Positions 47,954 to 56,900 are shown, counted from the first letter of the stretch. The stretch is DNA of 64,000 bases from Atlantibacter sp. RC6 (GCF_014193285.1 NZ_JACHZE010000003.1:458065-522064), one strand, 5' to 3'. The notes: generated from the sequence alone by a model not told the origin. Translations and numbers: made by a program.

Positions 47954-49411
47954 ATGTACCAGCAGCAACACATTGAATTTATTATCCAGAAGGCCAAAAA
48001 ACGCCTCGATACTCAGGAAGCCCCCGGCTGCACCAAAGCGGGCTGGCTGATGATCACCGCTTTACTGATTGAGTCATGGGATATCTATTCCATGGCCTTT
48101 ATTCTGTTCGCCCTGAAAGACATTTATGAGCCGAGCGCCTGGCTGCTCGGTTTTACCGCCGCCGGGACTCAACTGGGCGCGGTGGTGGGTGCCCTGCTCG
48201 GCGGGTGGCTGACCGATAAACTGGGCCGCCGCACCATCTTCCTGTGGTCGATGATCCTGTTCGCCATTTTCGCGGTGCTGCAGGGGCTGGCCCCCAATAT
48301 GTACTGGCTGGCGATTATCCGCTGCCTCGCCGGGATCCCGGTGGGCGCTGACGTCGCCAACGGCTTTACCTACATCATGGAAGTGATGCCGAAAGGCAAA
48401 CGCGAGGTGATGGCCAACCGCTGGCAGTTTATGTTCGCGCTGGGGATCATCGCCGCGATCCTGCTGGTCACCAGCCTGGTCGCGCTCGATGTTCATCCGG
48501 ACTTGATCTGGCGTATCGTGCTGGCAGTCCCGGCGATCCCCGCCTGTCTGCTACTGTTTATGCGGCGCGAACTGCCGGAAACCCCGGCCTGGTTCGTGGA
48601 GCGGGGCCGTTTTATCGACGCGAAAAAGGCGTCCCGCGAATACTACGGCGAGCAGGAAGGCAAACTGCTGGACGATATCCTGCCCAACGAGAACGTTCAC
48701 ATTCCGCACCCAACCCTGAAAGAGACGCTGCACGATCTGTTCCGCCGCCCGTTCACCCGCCGCACCACGCTGTTCGGCTGGTTCTCCTGCGCGGTACAGT
48801 CGTTTGAAAACTATGCGTTTTCGTTCTATCTGCCGCTGATCCTCGCCACCATCGGCATCTCCGGGCAGATCCAGAACAACTTCGCTCTGCTGGCGGTGAA
48901 CTGCATCGCCGCGCTGTCGGCGTTTGTCGGCCCGCTGCTGCTACCGAAGCTGGGCCATAAGGGGCTGAGTAAATACGGCTTCCTGCTGGTGACCATCGGC
49001 ATTTCGATTTCGTCGTGGGGGGTGTACACCAGCAGCTTCGGGTTTATCACCTTCGGCGCGGCGCTGATGCTGTGGGGCCACTACTGGGATTCCGAAAGCG
49101 GCATGACGGTGATCTCCCTGGTGGCGAAACCGCGCTACCGCGGCGTGGCTTCCGGCATTGGCTACACCATCGTGAAGGTGACCGCGTTCGTCACTACCCT
49201 GGTGTTCCCGCCGCTGTTTGAAAAGCTCGGCGTGCCGCTGGCCTCGCTGATTATCGCCATCGCGCCGTTCTGCGCCTTCCTGGCCTCGATTTTCCTGCTG
49301 CCGGAAGTGTTCGGCCACGCGGTGGGCGATGAGCACGACCAGCCCGCTGCCGATCCCCATGAAATCCCGTTGCAGGGGCAGCAGTCCCCGGTTTCAACCT
49401 CAAAAAACTAA
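47954..49411 (+). CDS. MFS transporter of the sugar-porter type
   Basis: 485 residues, about 12 membrane segments. Motif A-type GGWLTDKLGRRTIFLWSMI (about residues 90-108), LAIIRCLAGIPVGADVANGF, and RRELPETPAWFVERG after TM6 (PETPAW is typical of sugar porters). Start ATG 47954 with GAGAGGA four bases before; the frame from 47843 is spurious. Its substrate is presumably the sugar or sugar acid broken down by its neighbours. Confidence 0.86.
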   Translation: MYQQQHIEFIIQKAKKRLDTQEAPGCTKAGWLMITALLIESWDIYSMAFILFALKDIYEPSAWLLGFTAAGTQLGAVVGALLGGWLTDKLGRRTIFLWSMILFAIFAVLQGLAPNMYWLAIIRCLAGIPVGADVANGFTYIMEVMPKGKREVMANRWQFMFALGIIAAILLVTSLVALDVHPDLIWRIVLAVPAIPACLLLFMRRELPETPAWFVERGRFIDAKKASREYYGEQEGKLLDDILPNENVHIPHPTLKETLHDLFRRPFTRRTTLFGWFSCAVQSFENYAFSFYLPLILATIGISGQIQNNFALLAVNCIAALSAFVGPLLLPKLGHKGLSKYGFLLVTIGISISSWGVYTSSFGFITFGAALMLWGHYWDSESGMTVISLVAKPRYRGVASGIGYTIVKVTAFVTTLVFPPLFEKLGVPLASLIIAIAPFCAFLASIFLLPEVFGHAVGDEHDQPAADPHEIPLQGQQSPVSTSKN

Positions 49412-49468
49412 CGCGCTCCCGACCGTGCGCCGCACAGCGGCCACGGTCATGAAAGAAGGATGATCATA

Positions 49469-50572
49469 ATGAACAGCACCAAAATGCCCGTAATTGAAAA
49501 TATCGAACTGATGACCGCCCGCGTTCCGCTGCCGGAAGGCCCGTGGGGCGACCAGATCCACCATGTCACCGATATCGAAGTGGCGATTGTCGACGTCTAC
49601 GGCTCCAACGGCCACGTCGGCACCGGCTTCAGCCACACCTCCGGCTGGTGCGGCAAAACCATTTCCGCGCTGATCGCGGAAATCATTCCCGACGTCATCG
49701 GCCAGCCGCTGTCACCGCGCGGGCTGTGGCACCGTTCGTATAAATATATTCACGATGTCGGTGGCGCGGGCGTGACGACCCACGCCCTCGCGGCGCTGGA
49801 TATCGCCTACTGGGACTTGCTCGGCAAAACCCTGAACGCCCCGATTGTCGACATCATCGGCAAGGTGCGCGACCGCGTTCCGCTGTACGGCAGCGGCATC
49901 AACCTGCATCTTTCCATCGAAGAAGTGATTGACCAGGTGAAACGCTGGAAAAGCACCGGCTACCTGGCGGCGAAAGTGAAAGTGGGTAAACCGACGCTGG
50001 AAGAGGATGTGGAACGCCTGCGTAAAATCCAGGAAGCGGTGCCGGGCTTCCCGCTGGCGGTGGACGCTAACCAGGGCTGGAATTTCCCGCAGGCGCTGCG
50101 CGCGTTCAAACTGTTCGAGCCGCTGAACCTGTTGTGGATTGAAGAACCGCTGCCGTCCGACGATATCACCGGGCACCTGAAACTGCGCGAACGCAGCACC
50201 ACCCCCATCGCCCTGGGCGAAAACGTCTATAACTTAAACCAGTTCACGCAATATATTGAGAGTGGCTGCGCAGATTATGTGCAGGCGGATCTGGGGCGGG
50301 TGGGCGGCATCACTGGCTATCTCGACATTGCTGCCGTCGCCCGCGCCCATAACCTGCCGATGACCCCGCACTTTGTTATGGAGCTGAGCGCCAGCCTGCT
50401 GGCCACCGTGCCGAATATCTCGTATGCCGAAATGACCGACGGCGGGCGCTGGAAGGATCTGCGCATCATCGCCGAGGCAGGCGAAGAGAAGGACGGCTAC
50501 TACGTGCCGAGCGACCGTCCGGGCCACGGCATCATTCTCGATCGTGACTACCTCGCCACACACAAAATCTAA
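49469..50572 (+). CDS. Mandelate racemase/muconate lactonizing enzyme-family sugar-acid dehydratase
   Basis: 367 residues, enolase superfamily. N-terminal capping domain, then a TIM barrel with K169-x-K171 (LAAKVKVGKP), metal ligands D199 (VDANQGW), E225 (IEEPLP) and E251 (LGENV), and H301 (TPHFVMELS). This is the mandelate-racemase-subgroup arrangement used by aldonate dehydratases, which give a 2-keto-3-deoxy acid. The start at ATG 49469 is 8 bases after AGAAGGA; ATG 49460 overlaps that box. Specificity cannot be read from sequence. Confidence 0.88.
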   Translation: MNSTKMPVIENIELMTARVPLPEGPWGDQIHHVTDIEVAIVDVYGSNGHVGTGFSHTSGWCGKTISALIAEIIPDVIGQPLSPRGLWHRSYKYIHDVGGAGVTTHALAALDIAYWDLLGKTLNAPIVDIIGKVRDRVPLYGSGINLHLSIEEVIDQVKRWKSTGYLAAKVKVGKPTLEEDVERLRKIQEAVPGFPLAVDANQGWNFPQALRAFKLFEPLNLLWIEEPLPSDDITGHLKLRERSTTPIALGENVYNLNQFTQYIESGCADYVQADLGRVGGITGYLDIAAVARAHNLPMTPHFVMELSASLLATVPNISYAEMTDGGRWKDLRIIAEAGEEKDGYYVPSDRPGHGIILDRDYLATHKI

Positions 50573-50596
50573 CAACGTATTGATGGGGAAAGAACA

Positions 50597-51424
50597 ATGG
50601 AAGACAGCTTATTCTCGGTAAAAGACAAGATCATCATCGTCACCGGCGGCCTGGGGCAACTGGGCGCGCAGTACGTGAAGACGCTGCACGAGCGCGGCGC
50701 GAAGGTGGCGGCGCTGGCGACTCACGTTGACGCCGCGCGCGTGGACCGCGTGCTGGGGGCGATTAAAGATTCAGACCGTCTGCTGTGTGCCGAGGTTAAC
50801 ATTACCGACAAGGCCAGCATCAACCAGGTGCTGGATAAGATTGAAGCCAAATGGGGCGTGCCGGACGGGCTGGTAAATAACGCAGGCGTCGATACCCAGC
50901 CGAGCGCGCCGCCGGAAGTCTCCGGCCCGTTCGAGGAATTCCCGGAAGAGGTGTTCCGCGACGTGGTGGAAGTGAACCTGGTCGGTACCTTCCTGATGAC
51001 TCAGCAGGTCGGCAAGCGGATGCGCCAGGCCGGGAAAGGCGGTTCGATCATCAACGTCGGCTCGATCTACGGGGTGGTCTCCCCGGTGCAGGACATTTAC
51101 AGCTACAAAAAAGAGGATACCGGGATCCCGTTCGTCAAACCGGTGGCCTACTCGGCGGCGAAGTCCGGGCTGTATAACTTCACCCGCTACTGCGCCACCT
51201 ACTGGGGCCGCGACGGCATACGCGTCAACACCCTGACGCTGTCTGGCGTGGAGCGCAGCGACCAGGATCCGCGTTTCCAGAAAAACTACACCAACCGCAT
51301 TCCCATTGGCCGCATGGCGCAACCCCACGAATACAACGGCGCGGTGGTGTTCCTGCTTTCTGACGCATCTATCTATATGACCGGCTCCACCGTGACAGTG
51401 GATGGAGGCTGGACGGCATGGTAA
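50597..51424 (+). CDS. SDR family oxidoreductase
   Basis: 275 residues, classical short-chain dehydrogenase: TGGLGQLGAQ cofactor motif near residue 16, NNAG (near 95), catalytic Tyr185 and Lys189 (YSAAKSG), C-terminal GSTVTVDGGW. Probably NAD(P)-dependent oxidation of a sugar, sugar acid or 2-keto-3-deoxy acid. Overlaps the aldolase gene by seven bases. A glucose/gluconate- or fuconate-type dehydrogenase role is inferred from the operon. Confidence 0.88.
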   Translation: MEDSLFSVKDKIIIVTGGLGQLGAQYVKTLHERGAKVAALATHVDAARVDRVLGAIKDSDRLLCAEVNITDKASINQVLDKIEAKWGVPDGLVNNAGVDTQPSAPPEVSGPFEEFPEEVFRDVVEVNLVGTFLMTQQVGKRMRQAGKGGSIINVGSIYGVVSPVQDIYSYKKEDTGIPFVKPVAYSAAKSGLYNFTRYCATYWGRDGIRVNTLTLSGVERSDQDPRFQKNYTNRIPIGRMAQPHEYNGAVVFLLSDASIYMTGSTVTVDGGWTAW

Positions 51425-52326
51425 GTGAAAAATGGCAGGCGTTTCGCGGCATTATCTCGGCGGTGATCACGCCGATGCACGCGGATGAATCGGTCAACTA
51501 CGCGGCGCTGGAGACCCTGGCTCATGCCCAACTGGCGCGCGGCGTGGAAGGCTTTTACTGCTGTGGTTCCTCCGGGGAGGGGCCACTACTGCGCTTCGAT
51601 GAGCGCAAGCAGGTGCTGTCGATGCTGGTGAACGCAGCGGCGGGTAAGGTGCCGGTGATCGCCCACGTCGGTACGCCGCGCACCCAGGATGCCGTCGAGC
51701 TGGCAAAAAGCGCCGAGCAGGACGGCGCCAGCGCGGTATCGCTGGTGCCGCCCTACTACTACAAATACAGCCGCGAGGAGATTATCGCCTACTATCGCCG
51801 GGTGCTGGACGCCATCTCCATCCCGGTGATCCTGTATAACATCCCGCAGTTTACCGGCGTGGAGCTGGACAGCCTGACCGCCGAAGCGCTGCTGGGCGAT
51901 GAGCAGGTGCTGGGCGTCAAGCACACTTCGCATAACCTCTACTCGCTGGAACGGATGATCGCCCGCTACCCGGATAAAGTGTTCTTTAACGGCTTCGACG
52001 AGATCTTCCTGTCCAGCCTCTCCGCCGGGGCCACCGCCACCGTCGGCACCACGGTAAACCTGCAACCAGAGCTATTCCTGGCTCTGCGTAACGCGTTCCG
52101 GCAGGGGGATATCCCCAAAGCGCAGCGTTTGCAGCAGCAGATCAACGAGGTGGTAGAGAGCCTGGTAGCGCGCGGCGTATTCCAGTCAGCGAAATATCTG
52201 GCGGGTAAAGGCGTGGTGGATACCGGGCCGACCCGCGAGCCGTTTGTGGCGCTGACGGCAACGCAGCGCGAAGAGCTGGACGCGCTGCATCAGCGGTTGC
52301 AGGGGTATATCGCCGATGCCCGATAG
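51418..52326 (+). CDS. DapA/NanA-family lyase (2-keto-3-deoxy-sugar-acid aldolase candidate)
   Basis: 302 residues of the DHDPS/N-acetylneuraminate lyase family. Schiff-base Lys168 (LGVKHTS), Tyr140 (LYNIP), and GSSGEG in the pyruvate-carboxylate pocket are all present. In sugar-acid operons these enzymes split the 2-keto-3-deoxy acid to pyruvate plus an aldehyde; that role is inferred here. Start ATG 51418 overlaps the SDR stop, with GGAGG nine bases before. True DapA is unlikely in this context. Confidence 0.88.
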   Translation: MVSEKWQAFRGIISAVITPMHADESVNYAALETLAHAQLARGVEGFYCCGSSGEGPLLRFDERKQVLSMLVNAAAGKVPVIAHVGTPRTQDAVELAKSAEQDGASAVSLVPPYYYKYSREEIIAYYRRVLDAISIPVILYNIPQFTGVELDSLTAEALLGDEQVLGVKHTSHNLYSLERMIARYPDKVFFNGFDEIFLSSLSAGATATVGTTVNLQPELFLALRNAFRQGDIPKAQRLQQQINEVVESLVARGVFQSAKYLAGKGVVDTGPTREPFVALTATQREELDALHQRLQGYIADAR

Positions 52327-52744
52327 CCTGATCTGCGCATCCCAACGCCTGAACGACAGCGCGGTGTGCCAGCGGCTGGCGCGCTTTTTACAGCAAACGG
52401 AAGCGGACCCACACACCGCCGGGCTGGCAGTTGCGGTGGTGGGCACGGATGGCGAGCTGATTGCCTTCGGCGCACACGCCCGCTGCCCCGCCCTGCCCCG
52501 CCAACTGGCGCAGCGCAAGGCCTGGAGCGCGTTGCGCTTTCGTCGCCCGACGGCGCGGCTGGCGCAAGAAGTCAGCGAGGGATCGCTTAAGCTTGAGATG
52601 TTTCACGATGTGCGTTTGCTGGCAATGCCCGGCGGCGCGCCAGTGATGGTGGATGGCCTGGCGATTGGCGGCGTGGGGATTAGCGGCCTGCCGCCAGCGC
52701 TGGACGCGGAACTGGCATTGCGCTTCGCTAACGAGCTTATCTGA
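52316..52744 (+). CDS. GlcG/HbpS (DUF336) family protein
   Basis: 142 residues, DUF336/HbpS-like fold: LAVAVVGTDGELIAFGAHAR near residue 40, then RKAWSALRF and GGAPVMVDGLAIGGVGISG. Family members occur in glycolate and diol operons and bind heme or corrinoid cofactors in some cases; their role here is unknown. It overlaps the aldolase gene by 11 bases and is the last gene of the operon, followed by a strong hairpin. Confidence 0.8.
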   Translation: MPDSLICASQRLNDSAVCQRLARFLQQTEADPHTAGLAVAVVGTDGELIAFGAHARCPALPRQLAQRKAWSALRFRRPTARLAQEVSEGSLKLEMFHDVRLLAMPGGAPVMVDGLAIGGVGISGLPPALDAELALRFANELI

Positions 52745-52753
52745 GTGCCTCAT

Positions 52754-52787
52754 CCGGGCGACCGGTTTGCGTCGCCCGGCCTTTGTT
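52754..52787. terminator. Hairpin between operon end and convergent LacI gene
   Basis: Perfect 9-bp stem CCGGGCGAC / GTCGCCCGG with loop CGGTTTGC and a CCTTTGTTT tail. 9 bases after the operon's last stop and touching the LacI stop side. Confidence 0.82.
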
Positions 52788-53815
52788 TACCCTCTGCGAT
52801 TTTCCACAGACAACGGTCGGTGAATCAACGTCATCGGCACGGTGATTTTGACGTTGGTTTTATCCCCTTGCAGCTTCTGGCTCATCAGGTGAAACGCGTG
52901 CTGCGCCCAGGCATCCTCGTCCTGGCGCATCGACCAGACCGCGTTGGGCAGGAACCCCAGCATCTGATGTTCATCGAAGGTGCCGATAGAGATATCCGAC
53001 GGGATATAGCCGTAGGCTTCACGTAATCCGCTCAACGTCCCTTCAAGGATGGGCAGCGACGAGGCGATAAACGCCTGCGGCGGATCGCGATGCTGTTTCA
53101 GAAAGTCGAGCATCAGCTGCTTGCCCTCTTCCTGGCGGTTATGGTTCGCGGAGAGCACCCAGTCCTGCCCGGCGGGCAGCTCGCTGAGATAGCCCTGCAA
53201 ACGGCGCTGGATCGACGGTTGTTGGGTATCGCCCGCTATAAAAAACAGCGGCGACACGTCCAGCGCCTGGGTCATGGCCTGCACCAGCTTTTTGCTGCCG
53301 TTATAGTTGTCACTCACCACCAGCGAGGTTTCATCTTCCCCGAAGTCGCGGTCGAGGATCACCAGTGGCCGCTTGCGCGCTACCTTCTGGTGATGCAACT
53401 GGGTTTCCCGCGTCGAGGGCACCACGAACATCCCGTCAACGTTGCGCGCCAGCAGGCCTTCTACCAGGCTTTTCTCATGCTCGCTGTCGCTGTAAGTGCA
53501 GGCGATCATCAACTGATAACCCGCCTGGCGGCAGCAGGATTCAAGCTTTTCTGCAAGGGTGGAGAAAAACAGGTTCGATAAACGCGGCACCACCAGCCCT
53601 AAGGTTTCGGTTTTGTTCAGCTTCAGGCTGCGGGCGATATGGTTAACGACCAGGCCATTTTCAGCGATGTAATCGTTGATACGCTGCTGCGTTTTGGCGC
53701 TGATGCGGTACTGGTCGGCTTTGCCTCCCAGCACCAGGCGCACGGTGGTGATGGAGATATCCAGCGCTTTGGCGACTTGTTCAACGGTTTTAGCCATAAA
53801 CTCTTCGTTTTCCAT
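52787..53815 (-). CDS. LacI family transcriptional regulator
   Basis: 342 residues (336 if the ATG at 53797 is used). N-terminal LacI HTH (TVEQVAKALDISITTVRLVL then GGK) with hinge, and a periplasmic-binding-protein-like effector domain (LGLVVPRLSNLFFSTLAEKL). It is of the FruR-like subgroup. Convergent to the catabolic operon. Operator O3 lies 26-41 bases before the start, and O1/O2 are at the other end, so it is the obvious candidate repressor for the whole cluster. Neither start has a strong ribosome site; MAKTVEQVAK at 53797 resembles homologues. Confidence 0.88.
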   Translation of the reverse strand: MENEEFMAKTVEQVAKALDISITTVRLVLGGKADQYRISAKTQQRINDYIAENGLVVNHIARSLKLNKTETLGLVVPRLSNLFFSTLAEKLESCCRQAGYQLMIACTYSDSEHEKSLVEGLLARNVDGMFVVPSTRETQLHHQKVARKRPLVILDRDFGEDETSLVVSDNYNGSKKLVQAMTQALDVSPLFFIAGDTQQPSIQRRLQGYLSELPAGQDWVLSANHNRQEEGKQLMLDFLKQHRDPPQAFIASSLPILEGTLSGLREAYGYIPSDISIGTFDEHQMLGFLPNAVWSMRQDEDAWAQHAFHLMSQKLQGDKTNVKITVPMTLIHRPLSVENRRG

Positions 53816-53840
53816 AGGGAGCGTAATGGGATAATTGTAA

Positions 53841-53856
53841 ACTAATTCGAGTTAGC
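53841..53856. promoter_or_regulatory. LacI-family operator O3
   Basis: ACTAATTCGAGTTAGC, identical to O2 except for the first base. Its placement just before the LacI gene fits autoregulation. Confidence 0.8.
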
Positions 53857-54195
53857 ATGGGAGTGCGGGTGGTTATTTGTGAGGGTTAAAGCGGAAATTC
53901 AGGGAGTAAGCACTCCCTTAGATTTTGCCGTCGCACGTGCATTCCAGGCATTGGTAAACAGGATATTACCGTCATTGTGTAGCCATGTTTTTCATAACGT
54001 AGGTTTACGCTTATAAAACCACGGGGTTGGTCGCAGCAACGCCAGGAAGAACATTTTTTCATCAGTTGTTATCCCAAAAAGGAATAAAAACAGCATTTTT
54101 GCTTCCTTTTCGGGATCGGCCTTTTATTACAATGACTGAATGGGGTGTACTGGCACCCAGACATTTATTCATTTCTGTATATTTTAAGGTCACTT
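53857..54195. other. Noncoding gap with a long imperfect inverted repeat
   Basis: About 340 bases with no convincing gene. 54071-54116 holds a 46-base imperfect palindrome: ATCCCAAAAAGGAATAAAAA at left and TTTTTGCTTCCTTTTCGGGA at right, pairing at about 19 of 23 positions. It may be a terminator or REP-like element. The promoter of the small downstream gene is presumably between it and 54195. Confidence 0.55.
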
Positions 54196-54447
54196 ATGAA
54201 ATCACTTCTTGCTGTTTTTACCGGACTTATTCTTCTCGCCGGCGGTTTTATGACAACAGCGCAGGCCACCGAGCAGGCACAACAGCGTCGTGAAGCCCGG
54301 GATACACGCCAGAACGCGCGTCAGGATGCACGCCAGGAGAAACGCGAATGCGTGGTCAGTAACGATAAAAGTAATCATGAATGTCGCCAGGATAAACGAC
54401 AAAGCAAGCAGGATGGGCGTCAGGAAGCCAGAGATATCAAATACTAA
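54196..54447 (+). CDS. Small Arg/Gln-rich periplasmic protein
   Basis: 83 residues: signal peptide (MKSLLAVFTGLILLAGG...TAQA, about 23 residues), then a short highly charged tail of repeated R-Q-x-A-R units (ARDTRQNARQDARQEKRE) with two Cys (CVVSNDKSNHEC). AAGG lies about 7 bases before ATG 54196. Low-complexity helix with a possible disulphide; no known function. Flanked by hairpins and isolated from operons. Confidence 0.72.
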   Translation: MKSLLAVFTGLILLAGGFMTTAQATEQAQQRREARDTRQNARQDARQEKRECVVSNDKSNHECRQDKRQSKQDGRQEARDIKY

Positions 54448-54465
54448 TTTGGCTGCATAACAAAT

Positions 54466-54494
54466 GGCCCGATTCCCTCTTCTGGTATCGGGCC
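54466..54494 (+). terminator. Hairpin after the Arg/Gln-rich gene
   Basis: 8-bp stem GGCCCGAT / ATCGGGCC, 13-nt loop, 18 bases after the stop; followed by TCTAAACC, so the T-run is poor. Confidence 0.5.
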
Positions 54495-54609
54495 TCTAAA
54501 CCTGTGGCGATTCATATTCCAATCCCTTGCATGAGAAGCGGTAGTCATTCAGGTAAGCGTCTGATTTAAAATAAAGCAGCTTCCGGTGCGGGACAAGGAG
54601 CAGTAAAAG

Positions 54610-54813
54610 TCACGCTGTTGTGGGTTTGCCGGTGATGATGCCGATGAAACCTTGTACCTGTTTTTGTTTGCGCGCTGATAATTTGCAGACCTGGCGTAGG
54701 GATTTTAATAGTTCAGGCTCTTCAGGGGCGGGCTGCCCGGCGGTTAATAGAATACAGCCGTTCATGACTTTTACATCGAAACCCTCATTATATCTTTCCC
54801 TGAGCAATACCAA
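54610..54813 (-). pseudogene. symE: C-terminal remnant of a SymE-family toxin gene
   Basis: A 67-codon frame (TTG start at 54813) reads [18 protein letters not shown] and then [20 protein letters not shown], matching the C-terminal half of SymE, the SOS-induced RNA-associated toxin of the symE/symR pair. The N-terminal half including the LKGxWLexAGF block is gone, replaced by the end of the HNH gene four bases upstream. In E. coli symE lies beside restriction genes, so this is consistent with a decayed immigration-control region. Unlikely to make a functional product. Confidence 0.75.
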
Positions 54814-54816
54814 TCG

Positions 54817-55413
54817 TTACGCCTTTTTAAAGACTTCCGTCTGATGCCATTCAATGAATTTTTCATTTGGATAGTTTGATTTGCTCTGCGGCAAGGTAAT
54901 GACCTTTTCTGCGTAATCCCAAAAGAGTTGTTGAACAACCGCGCTGGTGCCGTTCACGGCTTCTGATATCACGATCCGCATATTTTCATCCAGACCGATA
55001 GAACCGCGATCGAAGGCTTTGTGGTGGATAGCGCAAAGTGCTAATCCGTTCGGCACTTCACAAGGACCCTGATGTTGTTTCCAGCGAATATGCGCCGCTT
55101 CGAGGGCGATGGGCGCGTTGTCGTGCCGCATATTGAAGCCGCAAATAGCGCACTGATAGTTGTAGGCGCGCAACACCATCTGGCAGAACTTCGGATCGCG
55201 CTGGCTGAGGGTGTGCTGAATATCAAAACCCAGCTCGTCGGCGATATTGTTCTGAAGGCTGGCTGGGAAATGGGTTTCAAGAAGCTGGTTCGCCAGCGTG
55301 TCGATCAGTCTGGGTTTTTTAGTCAGCAGCGCGAAGTTCCCGGCGTCGAAACTACCTGAGACGTTGTGTTCGATCAGTTCGGCTTTCAGGCGGGCAGCAG
55401 AATTGCTTTCCAT
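54817..55413 (-). CDS. HNH endonuclease, related to phosphorothioate-DNA-dependent McrA-type enzymes
   Basis: 198 residues. C-terminal HNH nuclease: FCQMVLRAYNYQCAICGFNM, ALEAAHIRWKQHQGPCEVPN, GLALCAIHHKAFDRG, with two CxxC-like or C/H zinc positions. The arrangement resembles the C-terminal half of the restriction enzymes that cleave phosphorothioated DNA, which usually carry an extra N-terminal recognition domain absent here; upstream in-frame sequence reaches a stop at about 55452. It may therefore be truncated. Next to a symE remnant. Function inferred only from fold. Confidence 0.72.
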   Translation of the reverse strand: MESNSAARLKAELIEHNVSGSFDAGNFALLTKKPRLIDTLANQLLETHFPASLQNNIADELGFDIQHTLSQRDPKFCQMVLRAYNYQCAICGFNMRHDNAPIALEAAHIRWKQHQGPCEVPNGLALCAIHHKAFDRGSIGLDENMRIVISEAVNGTSAVVQQLFWDYAEKVITLPQSKSNYPNEKFIEWHQTEVFKKA

Positions 55414-55825
55414 TGTCTGGCGATGGTGGCAGGAATTATCGTCATGATAGTGGTTTCTCGTTTGTTAAAACTACGCCAGCAACTTTTCAACAATGTTAGT
55501 CTGAGAATAAAGGTTTTCACAGCGCTTATGTACGCGATCCAGACGGGAATAAATTAGCGTTTGTGTATGACCGCTATCGCAGCCTGACAAATTCATTCCT
55601 TTGCGTCATGCCTGCCAGTAATACGACATGCTGGCGCCGGGCCCTCCCCTTCGGGATCACACTTTTCGTTCCCGGCTATTCACTTACCAAAAAGAGGTGT
55701 TATCATTTGCCTCGTCAATACCTTTCATCTCAACCCGAGGCTTTGATGCTGGAGAATGTCATTATCTGATAATCAGTTCCCCCGACCTTAACAGGCCGGA
55801 CTGATTATCAATGCGCTGAAATCGA
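55414..55825. other. Noncoding gap before topAI with a regulatory-looking stem-loop
   Basis: About 410 bases without a credible gene. Near its end, 55767-55777 TGATAATCAGT and 55800-55810 ACTGATTATCA form a perfect 11-bp inverted repeat around 22 bases that include GGCCGG. This sits immediately before the candidate leader peptide. The rest (55430-55740) has no feature I can support. Confidence 0.5.
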
Positions 55826-55864
55826 ATGCGGACACCGCTGTGTGTTTGTACGTTTTGCACATGA
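55826..55864 (+). CDS. Candidate leader peptide upstream of topAI (ToiL-like position)
   Basis: A 12-codon frame MRTPLCVCTFCT ends with TGA 21 bases before the topAI start. In E. coli the topAI-yjhQ-yjhP operon is controlled by a translated upstream ORF, toiL, whose stalling by ribosome-targeting antibiotics turns on the operon. Position and adjoining stem-loop (55767-55810) fit such a role. The peptide's ribosome site is weak and I cannot compare it with toiL itself, so this is tentative. Confidence 0.35.
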   Translation: MRTPLCVCTFCT

Positions 55865-55870
55865 TGATGA

Positions 55871-56143
<273 letters not shown>

Positions 56144-56153
56144 GGAGAGGATT

Positions 56154-56900
56154 ATGGATATCCCACGTATTTTTACTATCAGCGAGAGTGAACACCGCAT
56201 TCACAACCCCTTCACGCCAGAAAAATACGCCACGCTGGGTCGTGTGTTACGCATGAAGCAAGGTGCGCACATTCTCGATCTCGGCAGCGGCTCGGGAGAG
56301 ATGTTGTGTACCTGGGCACGGGATCACTCCATTACCGGTGTCGGTATCGATATGAGCCAGTTGTTCAGCGAGCAGGCCAGACGCCGCGCCGAAGAGCTCG
56401 GCGTCAGCAACCGGGTTCAGTTCATACATAACGACGCCGCCGGGTATGTGGCAGAAGAAAAATGCGATGTGGCCGCCTGCGTCGGCGCGACATGGATTGC
56501 TGGTGGTTTTGCCGGGACGGTCGAACTGCTGGCTCAAAGCCTCAAACCGGGCGGGATCATGCTTATCGGCGAACCCTACTGGCGTCAGCTACCTGCGACA
56601 GAAGAGATTGCCCAGGCCTGCGGTGTCAGCTCGACAAGCGATTTCCTGACGCTGCCAGGGCTTGTCAGCGCGTTCGACGACCTCGGTTACGATGTAGTGG
56701 AAATGGTACTGGCAGATCAGGAAGGCTGGGACCGTTATGAGGCCGCGAAATGGCTGACTATGCGCCGCTGGCTGGAAGCCAATCCTGACGACGACTTCGC
56801 CGCCGAAGTCAGGGCCGAGCTAAACATCTCGCCGAAACGCCACGTGACCTACGCGAGAGAATACTTTGGCTGGGGCGTGTTCGCACTCATCGCCAGGTAA
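56154..56900 (+). CDS. yjhP: SAM-dependent methyltransferase YjhP
   Basis: 248 residues, class I methyltransferase fold: motif I LDLGSGSGEML (near residue 42), then GVGIDMSQLFSEQA and CDVAACVGATWIAGGF. Almost collinear with E. coli YjhP (248 aa). Substrate unknown. AGGAGAGG lies 7 bases before ATG 56154. In E. coli it is the third gene of topAI-yjhQ-yjhP. Confidence 0.92.
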   Translation: MDIPRIFTISESEHRIHNPFTPEKYATLGRVLRMKQGAHILDLGSGSGEMLCTWARDHSITGVGIDMSQLFSEQARRRAEELGVSNRVQFIHNDAAGYVAEEKCDVAACVGATWIAGGFAGTVELLAQSLKPGGIMLIGEPYWRQLPATEEIAQACGVSSTSDFLTLPGLVSAFDDLGYDVVEMVLADQEGWDRYEAAKWLTMRRWLEANPDDDFAAEVRAELNISPKRHVTYAREYFGWGVFALIAR

